In this document: positions 43,723 to 56,057 of the stretch, piece after piece
How the letters are laid out: every line of letters begins with the position of its first letter
How positions within the stretch are numbered: the first letter of the stretch is position 1
Assembly (NCBI RefSeq): GCF_040958095.1
Contig: NC_091193.1
Coordinates: 25,627,832-25,691,831 of the forward strand
Direction: 5' to 3'
DNA from: Procambarus clarkii
Taxonomy: Eukaryota > Arthropoda > Malacostraca > Decapoda > Cambaridae
DNA: 64,000 nucleotides
Program-made: the position numbers and the translations under genes
The notes under the pieces: model-generated
What the model saw: the letters and a program-made list of their open reading frames with translations, nothing else
Database searches by the model: none
What the model was told of the DNA's origin: nothing

Positions 43723-46700
43723 GGTTGGTGGAGGTGGGTGTCAGTGGTGGTGGGAGGTGGGTGTCAGTGGTGGTGGGAGGTGTGGTGTTAGTGTCAGTGG
43801 TGGTGGGAGGTGGGTGTCAGGGTGGTGGGAGGTGGGTGTCAGTGGTGGTGGGAGGTGGGTGTCAGTGGTGGTGGGAGGTGGAGTGTCAGTGGTGGTGGGA
43901 GGTGAGTGTCAGTGGTGGTGGGAGGTGGGTGTCACGTGGTGGTGGGAGGTGGGTGTCAGTGGTGGGGGAGGTGGGTGTCAGTGGTGGTGGGAGGTGAGTG
44001 TCAGTGGTGGTGGGAGGTGGGTGTCAGTGGTGGGAGGGTGGGTTGTCAGTGGTGGTGGGAGGTGAGGTGTCAGTGGTGGTGGGAGGTGGGTGTCAGTGGT
44101 GGTGGGAGGTGGGTGTCAGTGGTGTGGGAGGTGGGTGTCAGTGGTGGGAGGTGGGTGTCAGTGGTGGTGGGAGGTGAGTGTCAGTGGTGGTGGGAGGTGG
44201 GTGTCAGTGGTTGGTGGGAGGTGGGTGTCAGTGGTGGTGGGAGGTGGGTGTCAGTGGTGGTGGAGGTGAGTGTCAGTGGTGGTGGGAGGAGGTGGGTGTC
44301 AGTGGTGGTGGGAGGTGAGTGTCAGTGGTGGTGGGAGGTGGAGTGTCATGTGGTGGGAGGTGGGTGTCAGTGGTGGGGGTGGGTGTCAGTGGTGGGGAGG
44401 TGGGTGTCCAGTGTGGTGGGAGGTGAGTGTCAGGTGGTGGGAGGTGAGGTGTCAGTGGTGGTGGGAGGTGGGTGTCAGTGGTGGTGGGAGGTGAGTGTCA
44501 GTTGTGCCTTGGTGGGAAGGGTGGGTTGTCAGTCGGTGGTGGGAGGTGGGTGTCAGTGGTTGGTGGGAGGTGGGTGTCAGTGGTGGTGGGAGGTGGGTGT
44601 CAGTGGTGGTGGGAGGTGGGTGTCAGTGGTGGTGGGAGGTGGTGTCAGTGGTGGTGGAGGTGGGTGTCAGTGGTGGGAGGTGGGTGTCAGTGGTGGTGGG
44701 AGGTGGGTGTCAGTGGTGGTGGGAGGTGGGTGTCAGTGGTGGTGGGAGGTGGGTGTCAGTGGTGGTGGGAGGTGGGTGTCAGTGGTGGTGGGAGGTGGGT
44801 GTCAGTGGTGGTGGGAGGTGGGTGTCAGTGGTGGGAGGTGGGTGTCAGTGGTGGGAGGTGGGTGTCAATGGTGGTGGGAGGTGGGTGTCAGTGGTGGTGG
44901 GAGGTGGGTGTCAGTGGTGGTGGGAGGTGGGTGTCAGTGGTGGTGGGAGGTGGGTGTCAGTGGTGGTGGGAGGTGGGTGTCAGTGGTGGTGGGAGGTGGG
45001 TGTCAGTGGTGGTGGGAGGTGGGTGTCAGTGGTGGTGGGAGGTGGTGTCAGTGGTGGTGGGAGGTGGGTGTCAGTGGTGGTGGGAGGTGGGTGTCAGTGG
45101 TGGTGGGAGGTGGGTGTCAGTGGTGGTGGGAGGTGGGTGTCAGTGGTGGTGGGAGGTGGGTGTCAGTGGTGGTGGGAGGTGAGTGTCAGTGGTGGTGGGA
45201 GGTGGGTGTCAGTGGTGGGAGGTGGGTGTCAGTGGTGGTGGGAGGTGAGTGTCAGTGGTGGTGGGAGGTGGGTGTCAGTGGTGGTGGGAGGTGGGTGTCA
45301 GTGGTGGTGGGAGGTGAGTGTCAGTGGTGGTGGGAGGTGGGTGTCAGTGGTGGTGGGAGGTGGGTGTCAGTGGTGGTGGGAGGTGGGTGTCAGTGGTGGT
45401 GGGAGGTGGGTGTCAGTGGTGGTGGGAGGTGGGTGTCAGTGGTGGTGGGAGGTGAGTGTCAGTGGTGGTGGGAGGTGGGTGTCAGTGGTGGGGAGGTGGG
45501 TGTCAGTGGTGGTGGGAGGTGGGTGTCAGTGGTGGTGGGAGGTGGGTGTCAGTGGTGGGAGGTGGGTGTCAGTGGTGGTGGGAGGTGAGTGTCAGTGGTG
45601 GTGGGAGGTGGGTGTCAGTGGTGGTGGGAGGTGGGTGTCAGTGGTGGTGGGAGGTGGGTGTCAGTGGTGGTGGGAGGTGGGTGTCAGTGGTGGTGGGAGG
45701 TGGGTGTCAGTGGTGGTGGGAGGTGGGTGTCAGTGGTTGGTGGGAGGTGGGTGTCAGTGGTGGTGGGAGGTGAGTGTCAGTGGTGGTGGGAGGTGGGTGT
45801 CAGTGGTGGTGGGAGGTGAGGTGTCAGTGGTGGTGGAGGTGGGTGTCAGTGGTGGGAGGTGGGTGTCAGTGGTGGTGGGAGGTGGGTGTCAGTGGTGGTG
45901 GGAGGTGGGTGTCAGTGGTGGTGGGAGGTGAGTGTCAGTGGTGGTGGGAGGTGGGTGTCAGTGGTGGTGGGAGGTGGGTGTCAGTGGTGGGGAGGTGGGT
46001 GTCAGTGGTGGGAGGTGGGTGTCAGTGGTGGTGGGAGGTGGGTGTCAGTGGTGGTGGGAGGTGGGTGTCAGTGGTGGTGGGAGGTGGGTGTCAGTGGTGG
46101 TGGGAGGTGGGTGTCAGTGGTGGTGGGAGGTGGGGTGTCAGTGGTGGTGGGAGGTGGGTGTCAGTGGTGGTGGGAGGTGGGTGTCAGTGGTGGTGGGAGG
46201 TGGAGTGTCAGTGGTGGTGGGAGGTGAGGTGTCAGTGGTGGTGGGAGGTGAGGTGTCAGTGGTGGTGGGAGGTGGGTGTCAGTGGTGGTGGAGGTGGGTG
46301 TCAGTGGTGGGAGGTGGGTGTCAGTGGTGGTGGGAGGTGGGTGTCAGTGGTGGTGGGAGGTGGGTGTCAAGTGGTGGTGGGAGGTGGGTGTCAGTGGTGG
46401 TGGGAGGTGGGTGTCAGTGGTGTGGGAGGTGGGTGTCAGTGGTGGGAGGTGGGTGTCAGTGGTGGGAGGTGGGTGTCAGTGGTGGTGGGAGGTGGTGTCA
46501 GTGGTGGTGGGAGGTGGGTGTCAGTGGTGGTGGGAGGTGAGGTGTCAGTGGTGGTGGGAGGTGGGTGTCAGTGGTGGTGGGAGGTGAGTGTCAGTGGTGG
46601 TGGGAGGTGGGTGTCAGTGGTGGGGAGGTGGGTGTCAGTGTGGTGGGAGGTGGGTGTCAGTGGTGGTGGGGAGGTGGGTGTCAGTGGTGGTGGGAGGTGG

Positions 46701-49700
46701 GTGTCAGTGGTGGTGGGAGGTGGGTGTCAGTGGTGGTGGGAGGTGGGTGTCAGTGGTGGGGAGGTGGGTGTCAGTGGTGGTGGGAGGTGGGTGTCAGTGG
46801 TGGTGGGAGGTGGGTGTCAGTGGTGGTGGGAGGTGGGTGTCAGTGGTGGTGGGAGGTGGGTGTCAGTGGTGGTGGGGGGTGGGTGTCAGTGGTGGTGGGA
46901 GGTGGGTGTCAGTGGTGGTGGGAGGTGGGTGTCAGTGGTGGTGGGAGGTGGGTGTCAGTGGTGGTGGGAGGTGGGTGTCAGTGGTGGTGGGAGGTGGGTG
47001 TCAGTGGTGGTGGGAGGTGGGTGTCAGTGGTGGTGGGAGGTGGGTGTCAGTGGTGGTGGGAGGTGGGTGTCAGTGGTGGTGGGAGGTGGGTGTCAGTGGT
47101 GGTGGGAGGTGGGTGTCAGTGGTGGTGGGAGGTGGGTGTCAGTGGTGGGAGGTGGGTGTCAGTGGTGGTGGGAGGTGGGTGTCAGTGGTGGTGGGAGGTG
47201 GAGTGTCAGTGGTGGTGGGAGGTGGGTGTCAGTGGTGGTGGGAGGTGGGTGTCAGTGGTGGTGGAGGTGGGTGTCAGTGGTGGGGGAGGTGGGTGTCAGT
47301 GGTGGTGGGAGGTGGGTGTCAGTGGTTGGTGGGAGGTGGGTGTCAGTGGTGGTGGGAGGTGAGTGTCAGTGGTGGTGGGAGGTGGGTGTCAGTGGTGGTG
47401 GGAGGTGGAGTGTCAGTGGTGGTGGGAGGTGGGTGTCAGTGGTGGTGGGAGGTAGGTGTCAGTGGTGGTGGGAGGTGGGTGTCAGTGGTGGGGAGGTGGT
47501 GTCAGTGGTGGTGGGAGGTGAGTGTCAGTGGTGGTGGGAGGTGGGTGTCAGTGGTGGTGGGAGGTGAGTGTCAGTGGTGGGAGGTGGGTGTCAGTGGTGG
47601 GAGGTGGGTGTCAGTGGTGGTGGGAGGTGGGTGTCAATGGTGGTGGGAGGTGGGTGTCAGTGGTGGTGGGAGGTGAGTGTCAGTGGTGGTGGGAGGTGGG
47701 TGTCAGTGGTGGTGAGAGGTGGGTGTCAGTGGTGGGAGGTGGGTGTCAGTGGTGGGAGGTGGGTGTCAATGGTGGTGGGAGGTGGGTGTCAGTGGTGGTG
47801 GGAGGTGAGTGTCAGTGGTGGTGGGAGGTGGGTGTCAGTGGTGGTGGGAGGTGGGTGTCAGTGGTGGTGGGAGGTGGGTGTCAGTGGTGGTGGGAGGTGG
47901 GTGTCAGTGGTGGGAGGTGGGTGTCAGTGGTGGTGGGAGGTGAGTGTCAGTGGTGGTGGGAGGTGAGTGTCAGTGGTGGTGGGAGGTGGGTGTCAGTGGT
48001 GGGAGGTGGGTGTCAGTGGTGGTGGGAGGTGGGTGTCAGTGGTGGTGGGAGGTGGGTGTCAGTGGTGGTGGGAGGTGGGTGTCAGTGGTGGTGGGTGGTG
48101 AGTGTCAGTGGTGGTGGGAGGTGAGTGTCAGTGGTGGTGGGAGGTGGGTGTCAGTGGTGGGAGGTGGGTGTCAGTGGTGGTGGGAGGTGAGTGTCAGTGG
48201 TGGGAGGTGGGTGTCAGTGGTGGTGGGAGGTGAGTGTCAGTGGTGGTGGGAGGTGAGTGTCAGTGGTGGGAGGTGGGTGTCAGTGGGGGAGGTGGGTGTC
48301 AGTGGTGGTGGGAGGTGGGTGTCAGTGGTGGTGGGAGGTGAGTGTCAGTGGTGGTGGGAGGTGGGTGTCAGTGGTGGTGGGAGGTGAGTGGTCAGTGGTG
48401 GTGGGAGGTGGGTGTCAGTGGTGGTGGGAGGTGATGTCAGTGGTGTGAGTGGTGTCAGTGGTGGTGAGGTGAGTGTCAGTGGTGGAGGTGGTGTCAGTGG
48501 TGGTGGGAGGTGGGTGTCAGTGGTGGTGGGAGGTGAGTGTCAGTGGTGGTGGGAGGTGGGTGTCAGTGGTGGTGGGAGGTGGGTGTCAGTGGTGGTGGGA
48601 GGTGGGTGTCAGTGGTGGTGGGAGGTGGGTGTCAGTGGTGGTGGGAGGTGGGTGTCAGTGGTGGTGGGAGGTGGGTGTCAGTGGTTGTGGGAGGTGGGTG
48701 TCAGTGGTGGTGGGAGGTGGGTGTCAGTGGTGGTGGGAGGTGGGTGTCAGTGGGTGGTGGGGAGGTGAGTGTCAGTGGTGGTGGGAGGTGGGTGTCAGTG
48801 GTGGTGGGAGGTGAGTGTCAGTGGTGGTGGGTAGTGAGTGTCAGTGGTGGTGGGAGGTGAGTGTCAGTGGTGGTGGGAGGTGAGTGTCAGTGGTGGTGGG
48901 AGGTGGGTGTCAGTGGTGGTGGGAGGTGGGTGTCAGTGGTGGTGGGAGGTGGGTGTCATTGGTGGTGGGAGGTGGGTGTCAGTGGTGGTGGGAGGTGGGT
49001 GTCAGTGGTGGTGGGAGGTGAGTGTCAGTGGTGGTGGGAGGTGAGTGTCAGTGGTGGGAGGTGGGTGTCAGTGGTGGTGGGAGGTGAGTGTCAGTGGTGG
49101 GAGGTGGGTGTCAGTGGTGGTGGGAGGTGAGTGTCAGTGGTGGTGGGAGGTGGGTGTCAGTGGTGGGAGGTGGGTGTCAGTGGTGGTGGGAGGTGGGTGT
49201 CAGTGGTGGTGGGAGGTGGGTGTCAGTGGTGGTGGGAGGTGGGTGTCAGTGGTGGTGGGTGGTGAGTGTCAGTGGTGGTGGGAGGTGGGTGTCAGTGGTG
49301 GTGGGAGGTGGGTGTCAGTGGTGGTGGGAGGTGGGTGTCAGTGGTGGTGGGAGGTGAGTGTCAGTGGTGGTGGGAGGTGGGTGTCAGTGGTGGTGGGAGG
49401 TGGGTGTCAGTGGTGGTGGGAGGTGGGTGTCAGTGGTGGTGGGAGGTGGGTGTCAGTGGTGGTGGGAGGTGAGTGTCGGTGGTGGTGGGAGGTGGGTGTC
49501 AGTGGTGGTGGGAGGTGGGTGTCAGTGGTGGTGGGAGGTGGGTGTCAATGGTGGTGGGAGGTGGGTGTCAGTGGTGGTGGGAGGTGAGTGTCAGTGGTGG
49601 TGGGAGGTGGGTGTCAGTGGTGGTGGGAGGTGGGTGTCAGTGGTGGTGGGAGGTGGGTGTCAGTGGTGGTGGGAGGTGAGTGTCAGTGGTGGTGGGAGGT

Positions 49701-51735
49701 GGGTGTCAGTGGTGGTGGGAGGTGGGTGTCAGTGGTGGGAGGTGGGTGTCAGTGGTGGTGGGAGGTGAGTGTCAGTGGTGGTGGGAGGTGAGTGTCAGTG
49801 GTGGTGGGAGGTGGGTGTCAGTGGTGGGAGGTGGGTGTCAGTGGTGGTGGGAGGTGGGTGTCAGTGGTGGTGGGAGGTGGGTGTCAGTGGTGGTGGGAGG
49901 TGGGTGTCAGTGGTGGTGGGTGGTGAGTGTCAGTGGTGGTGGGAGGTGAGTGTCAGTGGTGGTGGGAGGTGGGTGTCAGTGGTGGGAGGTGGGTGTCAGT
50001 GGTGGTGGGAGGTGAGTGTCAGTGGTGGGAGGTGGGTGTCAGTGGTGGTGGGAGGTGAGTGTCAGTGGTGGTGGGAGGTGAGTGTCAGTGGTGGTGGGAG
50101 GTGAGTGTCAGTGGTGGTGGGAGGTGGGTGTCAGTGGTGGTGGGAGGTGGGTGTCAGTGGTGGTGGGAGGTGAGTGTCAGTGGTGGTGGGAGGTGGGTGT
50201 CAGTGGTGGTGGGAGGTGAGTGTCAGTGGTGGTGGGAGGTGGGTGTCAGTGGTGGTGGGAGGTGAGTGTCAGTGGTAGGAGGTGGGTGTCAGTGGTGGTG
50301 GGAGGTGGGTGTCAGTGGTGGTGGGAGGTGAGTGTCAGTGGTGGTGGGAGGTGGGTGTCAGTGGTGGTGGGAGGTGGGTGTCAGTGGTGGTGGGAGGTGG
50401 GTGTCAGTGGTGGTGGGAGGTGGGTGTCAGTGGTGGTGGGAGGTGGGTGTCAGTGGTGGTGGGAGGTGGGTGTCAGTGGTGGTGGGAGGTGGGTGTCAGT
50501 GGTGGTGGGAGGTGGGTGTCAGTGGTGGTGGGAGGTGAGTGTCAGTGGTGGTGGGAGGTGGGTGTCAGTGGTGGTGGGAGGTGAGTGTCAGTGGTGGTGG
50601 GTGGTGAGTGTCAGTGGTGGTGGGAGGTGAGTGTCAGTGGTGGTGGGAGGTGAGTGTCAGTGGTGGTGGGAGGTGGGTGTCAGTGGTGGTGGGAGGTGGG
50701 TGTCAGTGGTGGTGGGAGGTGGGTGTCAGTGGTGGTGGGAGGTGGGTGTCAGTGGTGGTGGGAGGTGAGTGTCAGTGGTGGGAGTTGGGTGTCTGTGGTG
50801 GTGGGAGGTGAGTGTCAGTGGTGGGAGGTGGGTGTCAGTGGTGGTAGGAGGTGAGTGTCAGTGGTGGGAGGTGGGTGTCAGTGGTGGTGGGAGGTGAGTG
50901 TCAGTGGTGGTGGGAGGTGGGTGTCAGTGGTGGGAGGTGGGTGTCAGTGGTGGTGGGAGGTGGGTGTCAGTGGTGGTGGGAGGTGGGTGTCAGTGGTGGT
51001 GGGAGGTGGGTGTCAGTGGTGGTGGGTGGTGAGTGTCAGTGGTGGTGGGAGGTGGGTGTCAGTGGTGGTGGGAGGTGGGTGTCAGTGGTGGTGGGAGGTG
51101 GGTGTCAGTGGTGGTGGGAGGTGAGTGTCAGTGGTGGTGGGAGGTGGGTGTCAGTGGTGGTGGGAGGTGGGTGTCAGTGGTGGTGGGAGGTGGGTGTCAG
51201 TGGTGGTGGGAGGTGGGTGTCAGTGGTGGTGGGAGGTGAGTGTCAGTGGTGGTGGGAGGTGGGTGTCAGTGGTGGTGGGAGGTGGGTGTCAGTGGTGGTA
51301 GGAGGTGGGTGTCAGTGGTGGTGGGAGGTGGGTGTCAGTGGTGGTGGGAGGTGGGTGTCAGTGGTGGTGGGAGGTGGGTGTCAGTGGTGGTGGGAGGTGG
51401 GTGTCAGTGGTGGTGGGTGGTGAGTGTCAGTGGTGGTGGGAGGTGAGTGTCAGTGGTGGTGGGAGGTGGGTGTCAGTGGTGGTGGGAGGTGGGTGTCAGT
51501 GGTGGTGGGAGGTGGGTGTCAGTGGTGGTGGGAGGTGAGTGCAGTGGTGGTGGGAGGTGGGTGTCAGTGGTGGTGGGAGGTGGGTGTCAGTGGTGGTGGG
51601 AGGTGAGTGTCAGTGGTGGTGGGAGGTGAGTGTCAGTGGTGGTGGGAGGTGGGTGTCAGTGGTGGTGGGAGGTGGGTGTCAGTGGTGGTGGGAGGTGGGT
51701 GTCAGTGGTGGTGGGAGGTGGGTGTCAGTGGCGGG
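43723..51735. repeat. 23-bp minisatellite, about 350 copies
   Basis: Units with the core 'gtggtgggaggtgggtgtca' plus 'gtg'. Common variants are 'ggtgAgtgtca', a 20-bp unit lacking one 'gtg', and 'gtgggTggtgAg'. Several of the variants recur in long blocks (for example 49700-50000 and 50850-51100). The first 700-900 bases after the gap contain many one-base insertions and deletions that the rest lacks. GGG/GG runs in each unit give G-quadruplex potential. Confidence 0.98.
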
Positions 51736-52109
51736 TGATGGTGGTGGTGTGGGCCAGGCAGAGGAAGCCATGAAACAGGTTCTCATTAGAGGAGGAGTAG
51801 CCACCTCAACATCACGACTCTGCCACCACTCTATTTTAACCCATGAGACCCCCCCCCCCCCCTCTTATCTTGCCACACGCTCTCCTTTACATCAGGTCAA
51901 TCTGGCTCCAGATACCTTCTACCTGTTGTATAGTGTTGGTGGGGGTGTACTCGCCCGGCTGTGCTTCCTGGGATCAAGACCGACCCACAGGACCAGGAGA
52001 CCGATCACAGTGCACAAAGGTAACGAATGAAGCACCTCGAGTATTAGGGGCCCCATCCTGTTCCTTATACTCGAAGGCGTTCTAAGTTACGATGTAATTT
52101 CATCCTTGT

Positions 52110-52445
52110 CTTATGTGTGGTGACGTGGCTCGGCCTTGACAAATGCAAGGTGATGAGGATAAAAGATGGAGCAAGACGACCTCGAATGCAGTACAGTATG
52201 AAAGGAATGCAACTTCCAACTTCTGAAAAAGAAAAAGCCTTCGGAGTGGACATAGCACTAGACGCAGCACCAGAGGCACACATCAGCAGGGTAACGCCGG
52301 TATCATGCACCACGATGGCAAACCACGAAGACAAACCTTGTCCTTCGTATGTGAAGAACGAGTAATAAGTGTCACAGCATTGAACTAATGATGGCCGACA
52401 AGCGGGACGTGAGATCAGAGGCTCGACCCTGCAAGCTCAACTAAC
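52110..52445 (+). mobile_element. Decayed LINE C-terminal fragment
   Basis: 'gacaaatgcaaggtgatgag' gives KCKVMRI, followed by EKAFGVDIALDAAPEAHISRV, the thumb-region blocks of the copy A type but a divergent subfamily. It ends near 'aagctcaactaacgtcatta', a decayed 3' UTR. Confidence 0.7.
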
Positions 52446-52449
52446 GTCA

Positions 52450-53455
52450 TTACACTGAAAACGAGCAAGAAATTTGTGAGGAGGTCAATGCCAGGTTCCA
52501 TGGAGTGTTCACTACTGATTCTGAACAACTCCCGGAGCTAGATGAGGCAGCAGCACGTGATGAGGAACTACTAAATATTGAGGTAACAGCAGAGGAAGGA
52601 AGAATATAATTAGCATCACTGGATGTAACTAAAGCTACCAGACCTTCATCCTACAGGCCTGATAGAGTATCACCATGGATGTTAAAAGAAGCAGCACAGG
52701 CCCTCAGCATACCTCTAATACTAATCTTTAATGAGTCACTTACAAGGGGGGGGGGGGAATTGCCCAGCTGCTGGAAGAAGGCAAATGACCGTGACGGTGG
52801 TGGTGGCCAATCTACAAGAAAGGAGATAGATCAGAGGCACTTAACTACAGACCAGTGTCACTCACAAGCATCCCTTGCCAACTACTTGAGAGAATTATAA
52901 GGTTAAGACTAGTTGCACCTTGAAAGAATTGGAAAGAATTGCCTGACGAACCTCCTGGAGTTTTATAAGCTAACGAAAATAAGGCAACACAGACAAGGAT
53001 GAGCAGATTGTATATTTCTGGACTGCCAAGAAACCTTTGATACAGTACCACACAGGAGGCCACTATACAAACTAGAGAGGCAGGCGGGAGTAGACAGAAA
53101 TGCAATATCATGGGTAAGAAATTACCTGACAGGTGCCAGAGAGTGACAGTGAGGGGCGAGGAGTACGGACTGGCGTAGAGTAACAAGCGGGGTGCCTCAA
53201 GGATCGGCTGCTGGGTCCCATACTATTCCTCATTTATGTAAATGAACTGCAAGACCTCCTTGACTGCAGGAGTTGAGTCTTGTATGTCGATGTTTGCAGA
53301 TGATGCAAAACTAATGAGGAGAGTTGAGACAGATGAGGATTGCAAGATTCTACATGATGACTTGAACAGGTTGCAGAGCTGATCTGAGAAATGGTTGCAA
53401 GAGGTCAAAACTAGCGAGTGCAAGGGAATAGAAATGGGATCAGGAGCCAGGAGTG
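52450..53455 (+). mobile_element. Decayed LINE RT fragment
   Basis: Readable blocks in shifting frames are SPWMLKEAAQALSIPLILIFNESL (52672 onwards, abbreviated here), a degenerate NYRPVSL ('aactacagaccagtgtcact', 52842-52861), FLDCQETFDTVPHRRP (53018 region), GVPQGSAAGS (53190 region) and MFADDAKLMR (about 53291-53320). It stops at the knuckle-proximal KxSECKGIEMG, where an AT-rich repeat begins. The order relative to 52110-52445 is inverted: C-terminal part first, RT second, on the same strand. Confidence 0.75.
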
Positions 53456-55289
53456 TTGGAAAGTTTCCAACACTAATACATCATTTCTTGTATTACATCC
53501 TTATTGCATTAACCATAGAAATTACTAACTCTACTAATTTGTAGAATTAATTCAATTAACGTTTCTAATGCGACGCAATATTTGCCAAATTCTTGCCACA
53601 GTGTCAGTGAGGCCGGGAGGTGGCTGCACGCTACAACATGAATCTCTCCACATTTAGTTGCATCTAAACAGAGTTTAGTTAATTACATTCCTTTACTAAG
53701 GATAATCGTTTATTTAGTTAGTTATTTAAATAGCATATTATTGCTTACTGAATTCGCTCATTTAGGTGTATAAGATGGTGGTGGTGGTTGTGGTGGTGGT
53801 GTGGTGGTGGTGACGGTTGTTGGGAATTTCCAACACTGACACTATCATTGTATTATAATACATCATTATTGTATACTAATTACAGTAATTATTAATTCTA
53901 CTAACTGTAGTGCTAACATAAATTAATATTTCTTTATCTGAGTGTATAACTAACATTCTCACGACATCGAGAGGCAGGATTGCGTCAGATAATGTCCATA
54001 TAAACATATTTATTACCAATATGTTCGAGAATTGAATGTGGTTCTCTAAATTTATCAGTATTCCGTGCAATAATTAACTACGGATAATATAACTCCTAAT
54101 AATCCAAAAACCGAGAGTTATTAACTGAGATTATCATCACGTAACAGTTTTTTCTGTTACGTTCGAATGCTATGGAGGAAATAAAATTTCTCTCCATTTC
54201 TCGATTAACACCATTTAACGAAAATATGATATTATTTAATTCCCTACAATTGCAACTCTGTTCTCATTAACGCATTACATCAGTAATTACATGGAAAAGA
54301 ATTATCTGTGATTATTAAATTCTGTTGTGAATGCATGAGACGGGCTTGAGGGAGAGAGGCGGGGAGATGCCATTCGCCTCTAGCTACCACACCATGAGGA
54401 CGTGATTATTCACCTTGTGCAGACGCTAACAATCACATCATGCGTCCCGGGTGAGTCGAATTTCCATCAATTCTACATTAGGCCCTCGAAGTTAATCGGC
54501 CTAGGAGCATGAAATTGCTCCAGTAGCAATCTAGGATTGCTTCGGTGGACAACCAGCAGGTTAAGTGCCCTAGTATTATTTATATCATGAGATATCTATA
54601 TATATATTTTTACTGTGCACTGTCCATCGTTACGCCACGCGACCTCCCCAAACAATAAGTACGTCCATAAGGAATTAAGTTTATTCCTTCTATGGCATAG
54701 TGAGGATACTAGAGAGTAGGTGTAAACAATTGGTATATTTAGTTGAAATTTCAGCTTGTGTTGTAAGCGGTCGTGGTCCTCATCGTTCCCACGCCATGCT
54801 CGAGCTCACGTGTTGCAGCAAGTAGCAGACGACGCCACCACACCTCTACTTCTCCGTTCACTATTACAGCTAAGCAGCTGAAATCCTTTTCTATTATTTT
54901 CTTTGACTGAATGAAATCAATAATCGATTATCCATCAAGAATATTTAATTTATTTGATTTGAGATATCTAACGTAATTTGATAGCCTCATAGTAGTCAAA
55001 TGAGAATAATTTCTTGTTTAATCAACATATAATCTTCTTACCATTAATCAATTTATCTAATGTTTATTTACACATTATTTAGTAGGAATTACTAATTTTA
55101 TTCGAGGAAGAACCAGCCTCGATGAAGCGTACTGGGAGTAGATTACTTCTGGTATTAACCCCCAATTTTGTGAAGGACGGAAAGTTTATTCTCGAACATT
55201 AATATAGTGTGGTCCTTCAATTAATTTAAATTAATCTATTAATTAAATATCAATCAATTAATAGAGAGTAAGCTTTCTTCCCAACAACG
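53456..55289. other. AT-rich DNA with repeated TTCCAACACT starts
   Basis: Two segments begin with similar sequence: 'ttggaaagtttccaacacta' at 53457 and 'gttgggaatttccaacactg' at 53818. Both are followed by 'taatacatcat..ttgtatta' and AT-rich DNA. A related 'tttcccacacctaaatacta' start occurs at 55647. TGTTGG...CCAACA is an inverted terminal-like motif, so LTR or other repeat ends are possible. No coding sequence is recognised. Confidence 0.45.
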
Positions 55290-55645
55290 GTGGTGGTTAT
55301 GGTGATGGTGGTGGTAGTGGTGGTGATGGTGGCGATGGTGATGGTGGTGGTGATGGTGATGATGGTGGTGGTGGTTGTGGTGATGGTGGTGATGGTGGCG
55401 ATGGTGATGGTGGTAGTGGTGGTAGTGGTGGTGGCGATGGTGGTGGTGGTGATGGTGGTGGTGGTGGTTGTGGTGATGGTGGCGATGGTGATGGTGGCGA
55501 TGGTGATGGTGATGGTGGTGGTGGTGGTAGTGGTGGTGGTGGTGGTGGTTGTGGTGATGGTGGTTGTGGTGATGGTGGTGGTGGTGGTGGTGGTGGTGGT
55601 AGTGGTGGTGGTGGTGATGAAGGTGGTGGTGGTAGTGGTGGACAT
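55290..55645. repeat. GGT/GAT trinucleotide array
   Basis: 'ggtggtgatggtggcgatgg'-type units, resembling but not identical to 25806-29018. A short (GGT)n also precedes 53818. Confidence 0.93.
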
Positions 55646-55791
55646 TTCCCACACCTAAATACTAACCCCAAGTGGGATAAGAGGTATTTCTTGTACAAGG
55701 AATAATAATTTACTAATACTGTTAACCAGTAGTGTAGCAATATTAAATTTCATTTAATTGAGGCGTAGAAACGCCAGATTCGTCCTAGAAT

Positions 55792-56057
55792 CCTGGGGCC
55801 AGATTCACGAAGCAGTTACTCAAGTACTTACGACCGTGTACATCTTTCCTCAATGTTTGATGGCTTTGGTTACATTTATTAAACAGTTTACAAGCATGAA
55901 AACTTCCCAATCAACTGTTGTTATTGTTATAAACAGCCTCCTGGTGCTTCGGAGCTCATTAACTATTTAATAATTGTAAACAAAGCTGCCAAAGATTGAG
56001 AAAAGATGTACAGGTTCGTAAGTGCTTGCGTAACTTCTTTGTGAGTACGGCCCCAGG
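55792..56057. mobile_element. Palindromic MITE, 266 bp
   Basis: The ends read CCTGGGGCC and GGCCCCAGG. The two halves are reverse complements for most of their length (left 'gcagttactcaagtacttac', right 'gtaagtgcttgcgtaacttc'), and the centre includes 'aacagcctcctggtgcttcg'. It has no coding capacity. Elements of this sequence type are, from memory, abundant in crustacean genomes; I cannot check copy number or assign a transposase family here. Confidence 0.85.

Noticed and set aside
43725-51723. Dozens of overlapping frames with VSVVVGGGCQWWW-type repeats
   Set aside because: Artefact of the 23-bp array; frames change with every indel.
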